Part shown: positions 17,446 to 26,026 of the stretch, in pieces
How positions within the stretch are numbered: the stretch's first letter is position 1
Layout: the number at the start of each line of letters is the position of its first letter
Source: an uncultured Desulfobacter sp.
GTDB taxonomy: Bacteria > Desulfobacterota > Desulfobacteria > Desulfobacterales > Desulfobacteraceae
DNA: 64,000 bases
Direction of reading: 5' to 3'
NCBI RefSeq assembly: GCF_963677125.1
Contig: NZ_OY781882.1
Location: 1,186,501 to 1,250,500 of the forward strand
Notes under the pieces: model-generated
Databases searched by the model: none
Told to the model about the DNA's origin: nothing
Seen by the model: only the letters and a program-made list of their open reading frames with translations
Translations under genes and position numbers: made by a program

Positions 17446-19614
17446 TTAAATAGATAGATCAAAGCGATCCGCATTCATCACTTTTTCCCATGCCTTAACG
17501 AAATCCTTAACGAATTTATTCATATTATCGTCCTGGGCATAGACCTCAGCATAGGCACGCAAAATGGAGTTAGAGCCGAAGACAAGGTCGACACGCGTCG
17601 CCGTATATTTCGTTTCGCCGGTTACACGATCAATAATGTTGTAGTCTGATGTCCCGGCTGATTCCCACTTGTAAGCCATATCAGTCAGGGCAACAAAAAA
17701 ATCGTTGGTTAAGGCACCCTCTTGGTCGGTAAATACGCCAAGTTTACTATTGCCGTAGTTTGCTCCCATAACACGCATACCACCGATAAGCACTGTCATC
17801 TCAGGTGCTGTAAGCCCCATAAGCTGTGCTCGGTCAAGCAGCATTTCCTCGGGAGTCGGAATGTAATCCTTTTGCAAATAATTACGGAAACCATCAGCGA
17901 AAGGCTCCAAAACGGTGAACGATTCTGCATCCGTCATTTCATCTGTTGCATCGCCCCGGCCCGGCGCAAAAGGTACATCGATTTCCACACCACCGGCTTT
18001 GGCTGCCAATTCAACCCCCACATTACCTGCCAAAACAATGGTATCTGCAATGGACGCCCCAACCTTAGCGGCCAAAGGCTCCAACACAGCCAGTACACGC
18101 TGCAGGCGCTCAGGCTCATTTCCTTCCCAGTCTTTCTGCGGTACTAAGCGAATTCTTGCGCCGTTGGCTCCACCCCGGTTATCTGAACCACGAAAGGTGC
18201 GGGCACTGTCCCAGGCCGTACTCACCATATCAGCAACGGACAATCCGCTTTCGCGAATTAAAGTTTTGAGATGGCCAATATCAAACTGAGTATTTCCCTT
18301 GGGAACGGGGTCTTGCCAGACCAAATCCTCTTGAGGCACATCGGGGCCAAAGTAACAGCTCTTAGGCCCAAGATCTCGATGGGTCAACTTAAACCAGGCC
18401 CGGGCAAAACAATCACTAAAGTATTCAGGATCTGCCATGAATTTTTTGCATATTTTATTATAGACAGGATCAACTTTCATGGCCATATCCGCATCCGTCA
18501 TCATCGGCATTACGCGAATGGACGGGTCTTCCGGGTCAGTTGGCATGTCTTCTTCTTTAATGTCCACAGGTTTCCACTGTTTGGCACCCGCCGGAGACTC
18601 GGTGAGTTCCCATTCATGGCCGAAAAGCATATCGAAAAAGCCCATATCCCACTTGGTTGGATCGGTCGTCCATGCACCTTCCGGACCACCTGCAACCACG
18701 TTACGACCAATGCCGCGTCTCTCTTTGGGCATCCAACCCATACCTTGGGCGGTTATATCGGCATCTTCCGGTGCGGGCCCCACATTATCAGCTGACTCCC
18801 CCCCGTGGCATTTTCCGATCGTGTGACCGCCGGCAGTCAGCGCCACCGTTTCTTCATCATTCATCGCCATGCGTGCAAATGTTTCGCGAACCTGATGGGC
18901 CGTCGCCTGCGGGTCCGGCTTTCCATTGACACCTTCCGGGTTGACATAGATTAAACCCATCTGCACAGCAGAAAGTGGATTTTCCATTGTGTCCGGTTTA
19001 TCGACGGCTTCATAACGTCCGTCCGAAGGTGCCAGCCACTCTTTTTCTGCGCCCCAGTAGGTATCTTTTTCAGGATGCCAAATGTCTTTACGACCAAAGC
19101 CGAAGCCATAAATTTTCAACCCGGCCATTTCATAAGCAATGGTACCTGCCAACATGATGAGATCGGCCCAGGAAATTTTGTTGCCGTATTTCTTTTTTAT
19201 TGGCCAAAGCAGACGACGCCCTTTGTCGGTATTGGCATTATCCGGCCAGGAGTTCAGGGGTGCAAAGCGCTGATTGCCGGTGTTTCCACCGCCACGACCA
19301 TCCTGTAAACGGTATGAGCCGGCAGAGTGCCACGCGACTCGCGCCATCATGCCGCCATAGAAACCATGGTCTGCCGGCCACCAATCCTGACTGTTGGCAA
19401 GCAAATCCCGAACATCTTGTTTCAAAGCATTGACGTCGAGTTTTTTAAGTTCTTCATGATAATTAAAATCATCGCCCAGTGGATTTGTTTTGGTGTCGTG
19501 TTGGTGTAATATGTCCAGATTCAGTGCATTCGGCCACCAGTCTGTATTGGATGTCCCGGCAAGTGTATGACTGCCGTGCATCACAGGACATTTACCTTCG
19601 GTTCTGTCACTCAT
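17446..19614 (-). CDS. katG: Catalase-peroxidase
   Basis: Haem enzyme that removes hydrogen peroxide. The start is taken at 19614 (MSDRTEGKCPVMHG), preceded by AGGAG; the open frame runs 50 codons further but that extension is not KatG-like. The 722 residues show the duplicated peroxidase layout. Distal R92, W95 and H96 are in RVAWH; proximal H264 is in AGGHTIGKCHG; and W95-Y223-M249 occupy the positions of the Met-Tyr-Trp adduct needed for catalase activity. No signal peptide, so cytoplasmic. A sigma-70 promoter with an overlapping palindrome lies 160-200 bases upstream. The rhodanese-ferritin fusion gene upstream is also stress-related. Confidence 0.96.
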   Translation of the reverse strand: MSDRTEGKCPVMHGSHTLAGTSNTDWWPNALNLDILHQHDTKTNPLGDDFNYHEELKKLDVNALKQDVRDLLANSQDWWPADHGFYGGMMARVAWHSAGSYRLQDGRGGGNTGNQRFAPLNSWPDNANTDKGRRLLWPIKKKYGNKISWADLIMLAGTIAYEMAGLKIYGFGFGRKDIWHPEKDTYWGAEKEWLAPSDGRYEAVDKPDTMENPLSAVQMGLIYVNPEGVNGKPDPQATAHQVRETFARMAMNDEETVALTAGGHTIGKCHGGESADNVGPAPEDADITAQGMGWMPKERRGIGRNVVAGGPEGAWTTDPTKWDMGFFDMLFGHEWELTESPAGAKQWKPVDIKEEDMPTDPEDPSIRVMPMMTDADMAMKVDPVYNKICKKFMADPEYFSDCFARAWFKLTHRDLGPKSCYFGPDVPQEDLVWQDPVPKGNTQFDIGHLKTLIRESGLSVADMVSTAWDSARTFRGSDNRGGANGARIRLVPQKDWEGNEPERLQRVLAVLEPLAAKVGASIADTIVLAGNVGVELAAKAGGVEIDVPFAPGRGDATDEMTDAESFTVLEPFADGFRNYLQKDYIPTPEEMLLDRAQLMGLTAPEMTVLIGGMRVMGANYGNSKLGVFTDQEGALTNDFFVALTDMAYKWESAGTSDYNIIDRVTGETKYTATRVDLVFGSNSILRAYAEVYAQDDNMNKFVKDFVKAWEKVMNADRFDLSI

Positions 19615-19675
19615 GTCTGCTCTCCTATTAAGAAAAGTTTCAATAAGGTATTGAATTGCTGTTAATTTCGTCTTG

Positions 19676-19715
19676 GCGTGAGTCTGAGTGTTGATGGATG
19701 AGCCCGACTCATCAC
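19676..19715 (+). repeat. Hairpin element copy 5, inside the katG leader region
   Basis: GCGTGAGTCTGAGTGTTGAT with a GACTCATCAC 3' arm; GTGAGTC pairs with GACTCA(T)CAC. It shares GAGTCTGAGTGTTG with the copy at 5693. The family orientation is plus, opposite to katG, but the stem also forms in the katG transcript. An adjacent perfect hairpin CTCATCA/TGATGAG (minus strand) lies at about 19709-19728. Confidence 0.5.
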
Positions 19716-19775
19716 TTTTATGATGAGGTAATCGCTTTGATGAGTTCGGACTATGGTAGCCCATTTGTAATAAAT

Positions 19776-19811
19776 AAGCATTTTATAAGATAATAAAATG
19801 CTTTTTGTCAA
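19776..19811 (-). promoter_or_regulatory. katG promoter with overlapping 10-bp inverted repeat (candidate PerR/Fur-type operator)
   Basis: On the minus strand TTGACA (19811-19806), a 17-base spacer and TTATAA (19788-19783) form a near-consensus sigma-70 promoter directed at katG. The spacer and -10 are covered by AAGCATTTTA (19776-19785) and TAAAATGCTT (19794-19803), a perfect 10-bp inverted repeat. An AT-rich palindrome at this place is what a peroxide-sensing PerR/Fur-family repressor would use; the factor itself is inference. Confidence 0.6.
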
Positions 19812-19934
19812 GAAAAGTATTCAGGCCGAGAATCCCCGCGAATAAATGCCTGAATGAAATATTGAAATATAAACCTTTTAAATCAACACGGAATTTTACC
19901 CCATCGTTGGTTCAAACCAACGATGGGATTTATG

Positions 19935-20759
19935 CTATTGCGCATCTAACAGTTTAGCTGCCAGCTTCATATGTGCTTTCTCCATCTGGGCAATAGAGAG
20001 AAAGGCATTTTGTGCCTCACCCTTACCCAGGCGGTCTGCCATGGTGCGATAAAGGTCATATGCCTGGATTTCAATGCTTAAGGCCATCTCAACAATGTCA
20101 ATCCATGTAATCTCGTTGTTTGCATACAGGGCTGTTGTCACTTCGGATAGGGGCTGACCACTTTCAAGGATATCGCCTTTTAAAACGTCGTAAATGTCTT
20201 CAAAGGGTTGTGGATTTTCAACTATTTGCTTCCAGTATGAATAGATGGTTCGGGCATGGGCAATTTCCGCCTTAGCCAATTGTTCAATGGTTCCTTTAAA
20301 TTTTTCATCCGGGACAAACGCAAGAATGGTTTCATAAAAACGTTCTGCAGCTTTTTCCAGCTCCATAGCCTGATAAAGCAGGCGAGTATCATCTTCTTGG
20401 TAGTCAAATACCTGCAGTCGTGGGAAACCATCCAGAGAATGCCCCTGGAAGGAACGAAATCCACCAGTGATGTTGTAAATTGTTTGGGCGTCTCTGCCCT
20501 CTTCTGCCGCCATTATTCCAGCCACTTCAGACCGGGCACCGCTATGGCAGTAAAAAAACAGCTCCTTATCCAAAGCAAGTTCAGGTAAATGATCCCCCAG
20601 GGTGTTTAAAGGAATCAGTTTGGCCCCTGGGACATGCCCTGATTTATATTCATTTTCCTGCCGGACATCAACGACCACATAATTGTTTTCTTTATTAGCG
20701 GCGCGGTATTGCTCAAATTCTTCAAAAGAGATTTCTTTAAAGTCGTCTTGTTGGATCAT
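19935..20759 (-). CDS. Rhodanese domain fused to a ferritin-like (rubrerythrin-type) diiron domain
   Basis: A 274-residue fusion. Residues 8-110 are a rhodanese domain with active-site C71 in YCHSGARSE and typical DVRQENEYKSGHVPGA. Residues about 120-272 form a four-helix ferritin-like domain with paired Glu/ExxH motifs (MELEKAAERFYE, AKAEIAHARTIY, ALSIEIQAYDLYR, AQMEKAHMKLA), suited to bind two irons. No rubredoxin-like CxxC is present. The combination suggests sulfur transfer or sulfide handling coupled to peroxide or oxygen reduction. It sits between katG and a cNMP-binding protein on the same strand, consistent with a stress role. Confidence 0.87.
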   Translation of the reverse strand: MIQQDDFKEISFEEFEQYRAANKENNYVVVDVRQENEYKSGHVPGAKLIPLNTLGDHLPELALDKELFFYCHSGARSEVAGIMAAEEGRDAQTIYNITGGFRSFQGHSLDGFPRLQVFDYQEDDTRLLYQAMELEKAAERFYETILAFVPDEKFKGTIEQLAKAEIAHARTIYSYWKQIVENPQPFEDIYDVLKGDILESGQPLSEVTTALYANNEITWIDIVEMALSIEIQAYDLYRTMADRLGKGEAQNAFLSIAQMEKAHMKLAAKLLDAQ

Positions 20760-20840
20760 ATTTTTTTAATCTTTCTAAAATGGGGAGCTGCAAACTGTAA
20801 AACAAATAGTAAAATGAAAATGGTATAAAATACGACAAGG

Positions 20841-21347
20841 TCAATATTCTCCCATATAATCCACCAGCATCCCGGTGGTTTGACGTAACCGCTGACTGAT
20901 AAGCTTGGAGATTTTCCACAGCAGTTGAACGCCTAATTCCGGATCGTCCCGGGTCAGAAGAATCAGATTCTCCTGGGTCATGAAAAAAATTACGGTTTCT
21001 TTGGCGGCAATACCCGATGCGGAGCGAGGCTCGCCGTCAATCAAGGCCATCTCGCCAAAGGTCTGGGAACTGGTCAGGGTACTGACCCGGGTGTTTTCCT
21101 TAAGAATATCAATGGCACCCTTGACAATAATCCCTAAGCTTTTGTCTGTATCTCCTTCTTTGAACACGATGGCTCCCGGTTTAGCGATTACCGGTTCAAT
21201 ATAGAAACATATCTTTTGGATATGCTCCCAGGAAAACTCCCTTGCCCACTTTGTTTTTTGGAGTACATGGGCATATTTGGCATATTTTTTCAGAGGGGAG
21301 CCGTCTGTATTCTGCAGCCCTTTAGGTTTCATGCTTTTTCCGATCAT
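20841..21347 (-). CDS. Cyclic-nucleotide-binding domain protein without DNA-binding domain
   Basis: The 168 residues hold a single CAP_ED domain at about 45-150, with the phosphate-binding cassette FGEMALIDGEPRSASGIAA and a preceding GDTDKSLGIIVKGAIDIL. The R and E of the cassette are present, so cyclic-nucleotide binding is plausible. The C-terminus (KISKLISQRLRQTTGML) is a helix and no helix-turn-helix follows, so it is not a Crp/Fnr activator. It may bind another protein through its N-terminal 40 residues. Lies 63 bases after the small protein gene and 81 bases before the rhodanese-ferritin gene. Confidence 0.85.
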   Translation of the reverse strand: MIGKSMKPKGLQNTDGSPLKKYAKYAHVLQKTKWAREFSWEHIQKICFYIEPVIAKPGAIVFKEGDTDKSLGIIVKGAIDILKENTRVSTLTSSQTFGEMALIDGEPRSASGIAAKETVIFFMTQENLILLTRDDPELGVQLLWKISKLISQRLRQTTGMLVDYMGEY

Positions 21348-21410
21348 CTGAAAATTGAATTATTTCAGTATAAATTCTTGATCAACTGATGTCAATGAAT
21401 CGGAAAAGCC

Positions 21411-21572
21411 CTATTCCTTGGTGATAAATTCATCCAGTTTAGCGAAAAGACTGTCAGGCCATTGTTCGGCAGTTAAAAATAGTTCCTTTTCTTCCGGGGT
21501 CAGACTATCTTTAATAATAGGAGGCAGGCTCTCATATGCCTCTTGTCTTATTTTTTCTGTTTTTTTATCCAT
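21411..21572 (-). CDS. Small charged protein, 53 residues
   Basis: Begins MDKKTEKIRQEAY at 21572, with GGAG spaced 6-7 bases upstream; the longer frame to 21599 overlaps the end of rsmE and lacks a site. The protein is helical and charged (SLTPEEKELFLTAEQWPDSLFAKLDEF) without cysteines or membrane segments. Unrecognised. The good ribosome-binding site and tight position 23 bases after rsmE support it being real. Confidence 0.55.
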   Translation of the reverse strand: MDKKTEKIRQEAYESLPPIIKDSLTPEEKELFLTAEQWPDSLFAKLDEFITKE

Positions 21573-21595
21573 TTTTATCTCCAAAATATAACATT

Positions 21596-22306
21596 TCAAG
21601 TGAAAAGCCTTGAAATCAAAGCGGTTACGGCAGTTTCCACCCGCAAAATCCGGCTCCCCATGGTCATGGGTTCAAAGCCTTGGTCCACCAGTGTCTGCAC
21701 TTCAAGATCAATAAATCCGCCTTCCGGACCGACCACAAGCACTGTATCGGAATTAAGCCCCATTGGACAAGACGTTTGCGCTTTGGGATGGGCAAGAATT
21801 CTTTTTTTGTTTCTGCTTAATTTCGGCAATTCTTCTTTAACAAAAGGAGAAAAAAAACGTTTGAGATGGACTAGAGGCACGAGGGTATCCTTAGCCTGGC
21901 AAAGACCAAGGTATAGATGGCGCTGAATATCCGATTCGGATAATACGCCTGAATCCCAAAAGCTTTTCTCCACCCGCCGGGAATTGACCAAAAAAATTTT
22001 TTTTACGCCTAAGCTTGCAAGATTGTAGAGTATTCTTTTAAGCATCTTGGGTCTGGGCAACGCCAGTACCAGGGTCAAGGGCAATGGGGGCGGCGGATCC
22101 TGGTCAAGGCAAACCTGCATGTCAATGAAGTGCCGGTCCATGGACACGATTCGCCCTATGCCCATTTTTGAATTTATTTTTCCGCAAACCAGTGTGTCTC
22201 CAGGCTTTGCCTTTATCACCCGGTTAATATGTTTGCATCGGTCATCCTGAAGCCGAACCCGACCCGGACCTATAAAATCCCGTTCTTCCAGCAGGATAAG
22301 GTTCAT
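21596..22306 (-). CDS. rsmE: 16S rRNA (uracil-1498-N3)-methyltransferase
   Basis: A SPOUT-fold methyltransferase of 236 residues that uses SAM to modify U1498 of 16S rRNA. An N-terminal PUA-like part (FIGPGRVRLQDDRCKHINRV) is followed by the knotted domain with the signatures VVGPEGGF, then MGSRILRVETA near the C-terminus. Length is typical. It starts one base after the stop of the FAD oxidase gene, so the two are translationally coupled although functionally unrelated. Confidence 0.93.
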   Translation of the reverse strand: MNLILLEERDFIGPGRVRLQDDRCKHINRVIKAKPGDTLVCGKINSKMGIGRIVSMDRHFIDMQVCLDQDPPPPLPLTLVLALPRPKMLKRILYNLASLGVKKIFLVNSRRVEKSFWDSGVLSESDIQRHLYLGLCQAKDTLVPLVHLKRFFSPFVKEELPKLSRNKKRILAHPKAQTSCPMGLNSDTVLVVGPEGGFIDLEVQTLVDQGFEPMTMGSRILRVETAVTALISRLFT

Positions 22307-22307
22307 G

Positions 22308-25300
22308 TTAGAAGGTAACGATTTCCATATTTTTAATCAAAGCCCGAAACTGCTTCATCCAGTCGGCACCACCCGTAAGCCGTGCCAGTTCCACAGCCAT
22401 ATGCACCGCAGTTACCTGACTTTGGCGGCCTAGCCCCTGGACACATGACGGGCAGTTGGTCAATATCTTTGGCTTTGCTTTATCAAGCCCCTGACTCACC
22501 TGTTTAACAGTCTCCTGTTTCCTTAAAAACATGTTGTAACTGATATCCGGCCGGGACAGCGACATGGTTCCGGCTTCGGAGCAGCAGTATGGCACAGCCC
22601 GGGCGTCAATGCCTGCTCTGGCAAGCTGTGCAGTCGCCGTGCCCTTTAAACTGTCATGGCAGGGGGCATGGTAAAGACAGGCGTGGGGTTCTTCAGTTGT
22701 CAAACCATGTTCAAACAGGTACCCGGAAATATCAAACAGCTTTGCATCAAACAGTTCTGTTATGCCCAGATCGGACAAAGAATCCATACAGGTGCCGCAG
22801 GAGACAATACAGCCGGAAAAATCAAGATCATAGAACATGTCCCGAATCTGGGTCATGATAATGGTGTTCTCAAGCGAGACCTTTTGGGCCTCCTTGATTC
22901 GGGCATTCACCTTCAGCGGATATCCGCAGCACATGTATGGCGGCGGCAACACCACCTGGTGTCCCTGGGAGAGCAGCAAAAAAATGGTCGCCTTTGAGAT
23001 ATTGGAAAACATGCGCTCACTGCCGCATCCCGGGAAATAAAACACTGTTGACGTAATTTTGCCAGGAGGATTAATCAAAATAGCCTGATTTCTGTCTGCG
23101 GACGGCAGGTGGGCCCGAAGCGTGGTCAGACCCGGCTGTGACACCGGGGTGTTTAGCATCTGCAGGGCTTTTGTTTCCTTTAACGCCGGCAAAAAAGAAA
23201 CCGATTTTGCAAGCTTGACCGCCGTTTGCTGAACCGCACTGCCTGCTGTTAAAAGCCCTGTACGAATAATCGGGTTCAGTGTCTGGTTGCGGTTACCCAA
23301 ATACCCCAAAGTCAACTTTGTGGGCACAGGCGTATGCTTGAAATTCATTTTTTTTAAAATTTCACGTTCCTTGATGGAAATAACCCCGGTATCAATGTTC
23401 ACCGGACACTTTTCAAGGCACTTATGGCAAATCGTACAATGATCACCGATCTGCTCAAGGTTTTTCAATACCTTGAATTTTGTGGACTGGGTCCGCTGGG
23501 TAATGTAAAGCAACGCCTCGATCAAAGCGCCCAAAGCCAGATTTTTATTCCGGGGATGAAAAAACATGTTCCTTGCCGGATAAAACACAGGACACTCAGG
23601 CTTGCATTTACCGCAGCGAACACAATGGGAAATGCTGGCAGACAGTTCGGACAACGACCCGTGCTTGAGGATCTGGGCCTCAAGTTTCATTAGATTGAAT
23701 GACGGGGTAAACACCTTGTTCAAAATCTCGGACTCGGATAATTTGCCAGGGTTCATCAACCCGTTCGGGTCCACCTGTTTGCGGTAGGCGTCAAACCGGC
23801 TCACCTGCTCTTTATCCAGGTATTTGAACTTGGTGACACCGATACCGTGCTCTCCGGAGACCACACCATCAAGGGCGACAGCTTTTGCCATGACCTTGTC
23901 AGCGGTCATATGGGCCCGGGCAAGCATCTCCTTGTCATTGGAAAAGACTGGAATATTCACATGTACGTTACCGTCCCCGGCATGCATGTGGGTTGCAATG
24001 ACAATCAACCGGCTTAAGGTGTCATTGTAAATCTCTTCAACGTTGGATAAAACCAGGCTGTAGCCGTGCAGGTGATCCTGGATTTTGCTGTGAAAATTTT
24101 TAGTGTGAATAAAGGCTTCCAGAGCGTCACGGGATGCAATGTCGAGTTTTTTGCGGATACCGTAAGCAAGATCCTTGATCCGTCCGACTTTTTTTCCAAG
24201 CCACTCCGGATCAGACTGGGGAATGGCCGTCTCCAGATAGGTCAGGATATTTTGAATAATCCGGCCCTGGGTATATTTTTTTTCTTCAAGGTTAGTGTCA
24301 TCAACAAATCTGACAAAATCAGCCAGACTGTCAATGGGCAGAACAATATCTTCGTTGAGCTTAAAGGCATTGGTATGGGCAGCTATGGCACCCAGCCGCT
24401 TGCGGTCCTCCCAGTAACGGGCAGCCTCGGTCCTGTTCCGGGCAATGGATAGCCCGGTCTTGTCATAGGCTTCAAGGATTGTTTCTATGGTACGCATGCC
24501 CTGGTCAAGAAGGAACAGATCATTGGACACCATGTCAATGAGTAATACGGCTTTAAGCCGGTCTCCCACAGACCGCTTGGTTTTGTATTTGATGGCCTTG
24601 ATGTATTCTTCGTCAAAATGTTCAAGGGCCATCAGCGCGGGATCGCTGTTCTCAAATCGGGTACAGATTTGCGTTATCACCTTGCCGGCCTCGGTCATGT
24701 CATTGCCGAAAAATTCAATGCAGCAGGTGGCCTTGTGTGCGAACTCCGGATATAGGATAAATTCAGCCCAGGTAATTATGCCGTCGCATCCTTCTTTCTG
24801 TACGCCGGGCAGACCGCCTAGAACCTTATTGGTGACATCCTTGCCCAAACCTTTTTTACGGACATCCGCCCCGGTCAGTTCAATGATGTCAAGGATTTTA
24901 CCGGTTTCATCTTTGATTACAAAGCTAAGGGTGTCCTCGTACAAAATTTTACGTAAGGGATGGTCCTGGCGCGCCACTGTCAGCAGTTGGCCGTCGGGCA
25001 TGGTGATCCTGAAAGACAAGACATTATCTATGGCAGTACCATAAAGCACCGCTGTCTTACCACCGGCGTTTTCAGCCAGGTTGCCGCCAATGGTACAGGC
25101 CCAGGCAGAGGTGGGATCTGTGGCGAAAATATAACCCTGGGCCGCAGCCGAATCCTTGGCATCCTGGGTAATGACCCCTGCTTCCATGGGCATTACGGCA
25201 TAATCTCTGCCGTCCGATGTTTTGCGGTGTTCAATGGGAAAAATTGTGTTCAGTTTTTCCGTATTGATCATCACGCAGTCCGGGGCCAGGGGTGTAGCCC

Positions 25301-25898
25301 CACCGGTCAGACCGGTGCCCCCGCCCCGGGGAATGATATGGAATTTTAAATCTTTTAATTTTTTGACCAGCTTGGGGATCTGATCTTCACGGTCCGGCCG
25401 AATTACGGCAGCAGGCGTGTATCTTCGCCAGTCCGTGGCGTCCGTGATATGTGCGGTAATGTTAAAGGGATCAAAGCATATGTTGTTTTTTCCCACCACA
25501 GGAGAAAGCCGCCGTGAAACCCTTGCCTGCTCTTTTGCAACGGCATTGATCTGGGCTTTTAGCTGTCGAAGTGAAGATCTGCAGGCGTCAAGTACAATGC
25601 GAACCTCTTCATGTTCAGCATGTTCGGCAATATTGAAAAGGTCATTTTCAAATTCGGTAAACAGCCGCCGTCGGAGCACGGGATGTTCGACAAGTTCCTG
25701 GAATAAAAATGCATTCCTGCGGATGACGAAAAGGTCCCCCATAAATCGGTGGAGAAGGCGTGAGGATCTGCCTGTTCCCTTAAGTGTTTCCAGGACACGA
25801 ATAGTTTCTAAAATTTCATTGCCAAACAAATGGGCAATGATCTGGTCGTCCCCGGCCGAGGTGTAATTAAACGGTATTTTTCTGAAAAGATCTCGCAT
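22308..25898 (-). CDS. Giant FAD-linked oxidase / 4Fe-4S / CCG-domain fusion (GlcD-GlcF-like, DUF3683 type)
   Basis: A 1,196-residue oxidoreductase. Residues 1-130 form an N-terminal DUF3683-like part (DLFRKIPFNYTSAGDDQII). Residues about 155-740 are a GlcD/D-lactate dehydrogenase-type flavin module with PRGGGTGLTGGATPLAP and, late, HMHAGDGNVHVNIP and GEHGIG. Then two 4Fe-4S clusters follow (CVRCGKCKPECP and CTICHKCLEKCP), and a HdrB/GlcF-like region with CCG-type motifs (FPGCGSERM, MCCGYPLK, HAPCHDSLKG, CCSEAGT). Expected to oxidise a 2-hydroxy acid such as D-lactate or glycolate and pass electrons to a membrane or soluble carrier; the substrate is not readable. A hairpin element lies 22 bases upstream. 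Confidence 0.9.
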   Translation of the reverse strand: MRDLFRKIPFNYTSAGDDQIIAHLFGNEILETIRVLETLKGTGRSSRLLHRFMGDLFVIRRNAFLFQELVEHPVLRRRLFTEFENDLFNIAEHAEHEEVRIVLDACRSSLRQLKAQINAVAKEQARVSRRLSPVVGKNNICFDPFNITAHITDATDWRRYTPAAVIRPDREDQIPKLVKKLKDLKFHIIPRGGGTGLTGGATPLAPDCVMINTEKLNTIFPIEHRKTSDGRDYAVMPMEAGVITQDAKDSAAAQGYIFATDPTSAWACTIGGNLAENAGGKTAVLYGTAIDNVLSFRITMPDGQLLTVARQDHPLRKILYEDTLSFVIKDETGKILDIIELTGADVRKKGLGKDVTNKVLGGLPGVQKEGCDGIITWAEFILYPEFAHKATCCIEFFGNDMTEAGKVITQICTRFENSDPALMALEHFDEEYIKAIKYKTKRSVGDRLKAVLLIDMVSNDLFLLDQGMRTIETILEAYDKTGLSIARNRTEAARYWEDRKRLGAIAAHTNAFKLNEDIVLPIDSLADFVRFVDDTNLEEKKYTQGRIIQNILTYLETAIPQSDPEWLGKKVGRIKDLAYGIRKKLDIASRDALEAFIHTKNFHSKIQDHLHGYSLVLSNVEEIYNDTLSRLIVIATHMHAGDGNVHVNIPVFSNDKEMLARAHMTADKVMAKAVALDGVVSGEHGIGVTKFKYLDKEQVSRFDAYRKQVDPNGLMNPGKLSESEILNKVFTPSFNLMKLEAQILKHGSLSELSASISHCVRCGKCKPECPVFYPARNMFFHPRNKNLALGALIEALLYITQRTQSTKFKVLKNLEQIGDHCTICHKCLEKCPVNIDTGVISIKEREILKKMNFKHTPVPTKLTLGYLGNRNQTLNPIIRTGLLTAGSAVQQTAVKLAKSVSFLPALKETKALQMLNTPVSQPGLTTLRAHLPSADRNQAILINPPGKITSTVFYFPGCGSERMFSNISKATIFLLLSQGHQVVLPPPYMCCGYPLKVNARIKEAQKVSLENTIIMTQIRDMFYDLDFSGCIVSCGTCMDSLSDLGITELFDAKLFDISGYLFEHGLTTEEPHACLYHAPCHDSLKGTATAQLARAGIDARAVPYCCSEAGTMSLSRPDISYNMFLRKQETVKQVSQGLDKAKPKILTNCPSCVQGLGRQSQVTAVHMAVELARLTGGADWMKQFRALIKNMEIVTF

Positions 25899-25919
25899 TA
25901 TACTTTACTTCAAATAGCA

Positions 25920-25965
25920 GCTGTAGGCTGAACTGATTTTTCAATAAATCAATCCAACCCACAGC
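25920..25965 (-). repeat. Hairpin element copy 6, 22 nt upstream of the FAD oxidase gene
   Basis: On the minus strand GCTGTGGGTTGGA and TCAGCCTACAGC form a long stem enclosing TTGATTTATTGAAAAATCA, which itself pairs (TGATTT/AAATCA). It begins with the family's TGTGGGTT and is in the same orientation and position relative to its gene as copies 1 and 4. Confidence 0.6.
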
Positions 25966-26026
25966 AATATAAAATAATTAATCTATTGGGACTTAAATAT
26001 AAAAACGATGTGGCTATCTGTCAAAT

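Noticed and set aside
19615..19764. 50-codon N-terminal extension of KatG
   Set aside because: It overlaps leader hairpins and lacks KatG similarity; AGGAG precedes the ATG at 19614.
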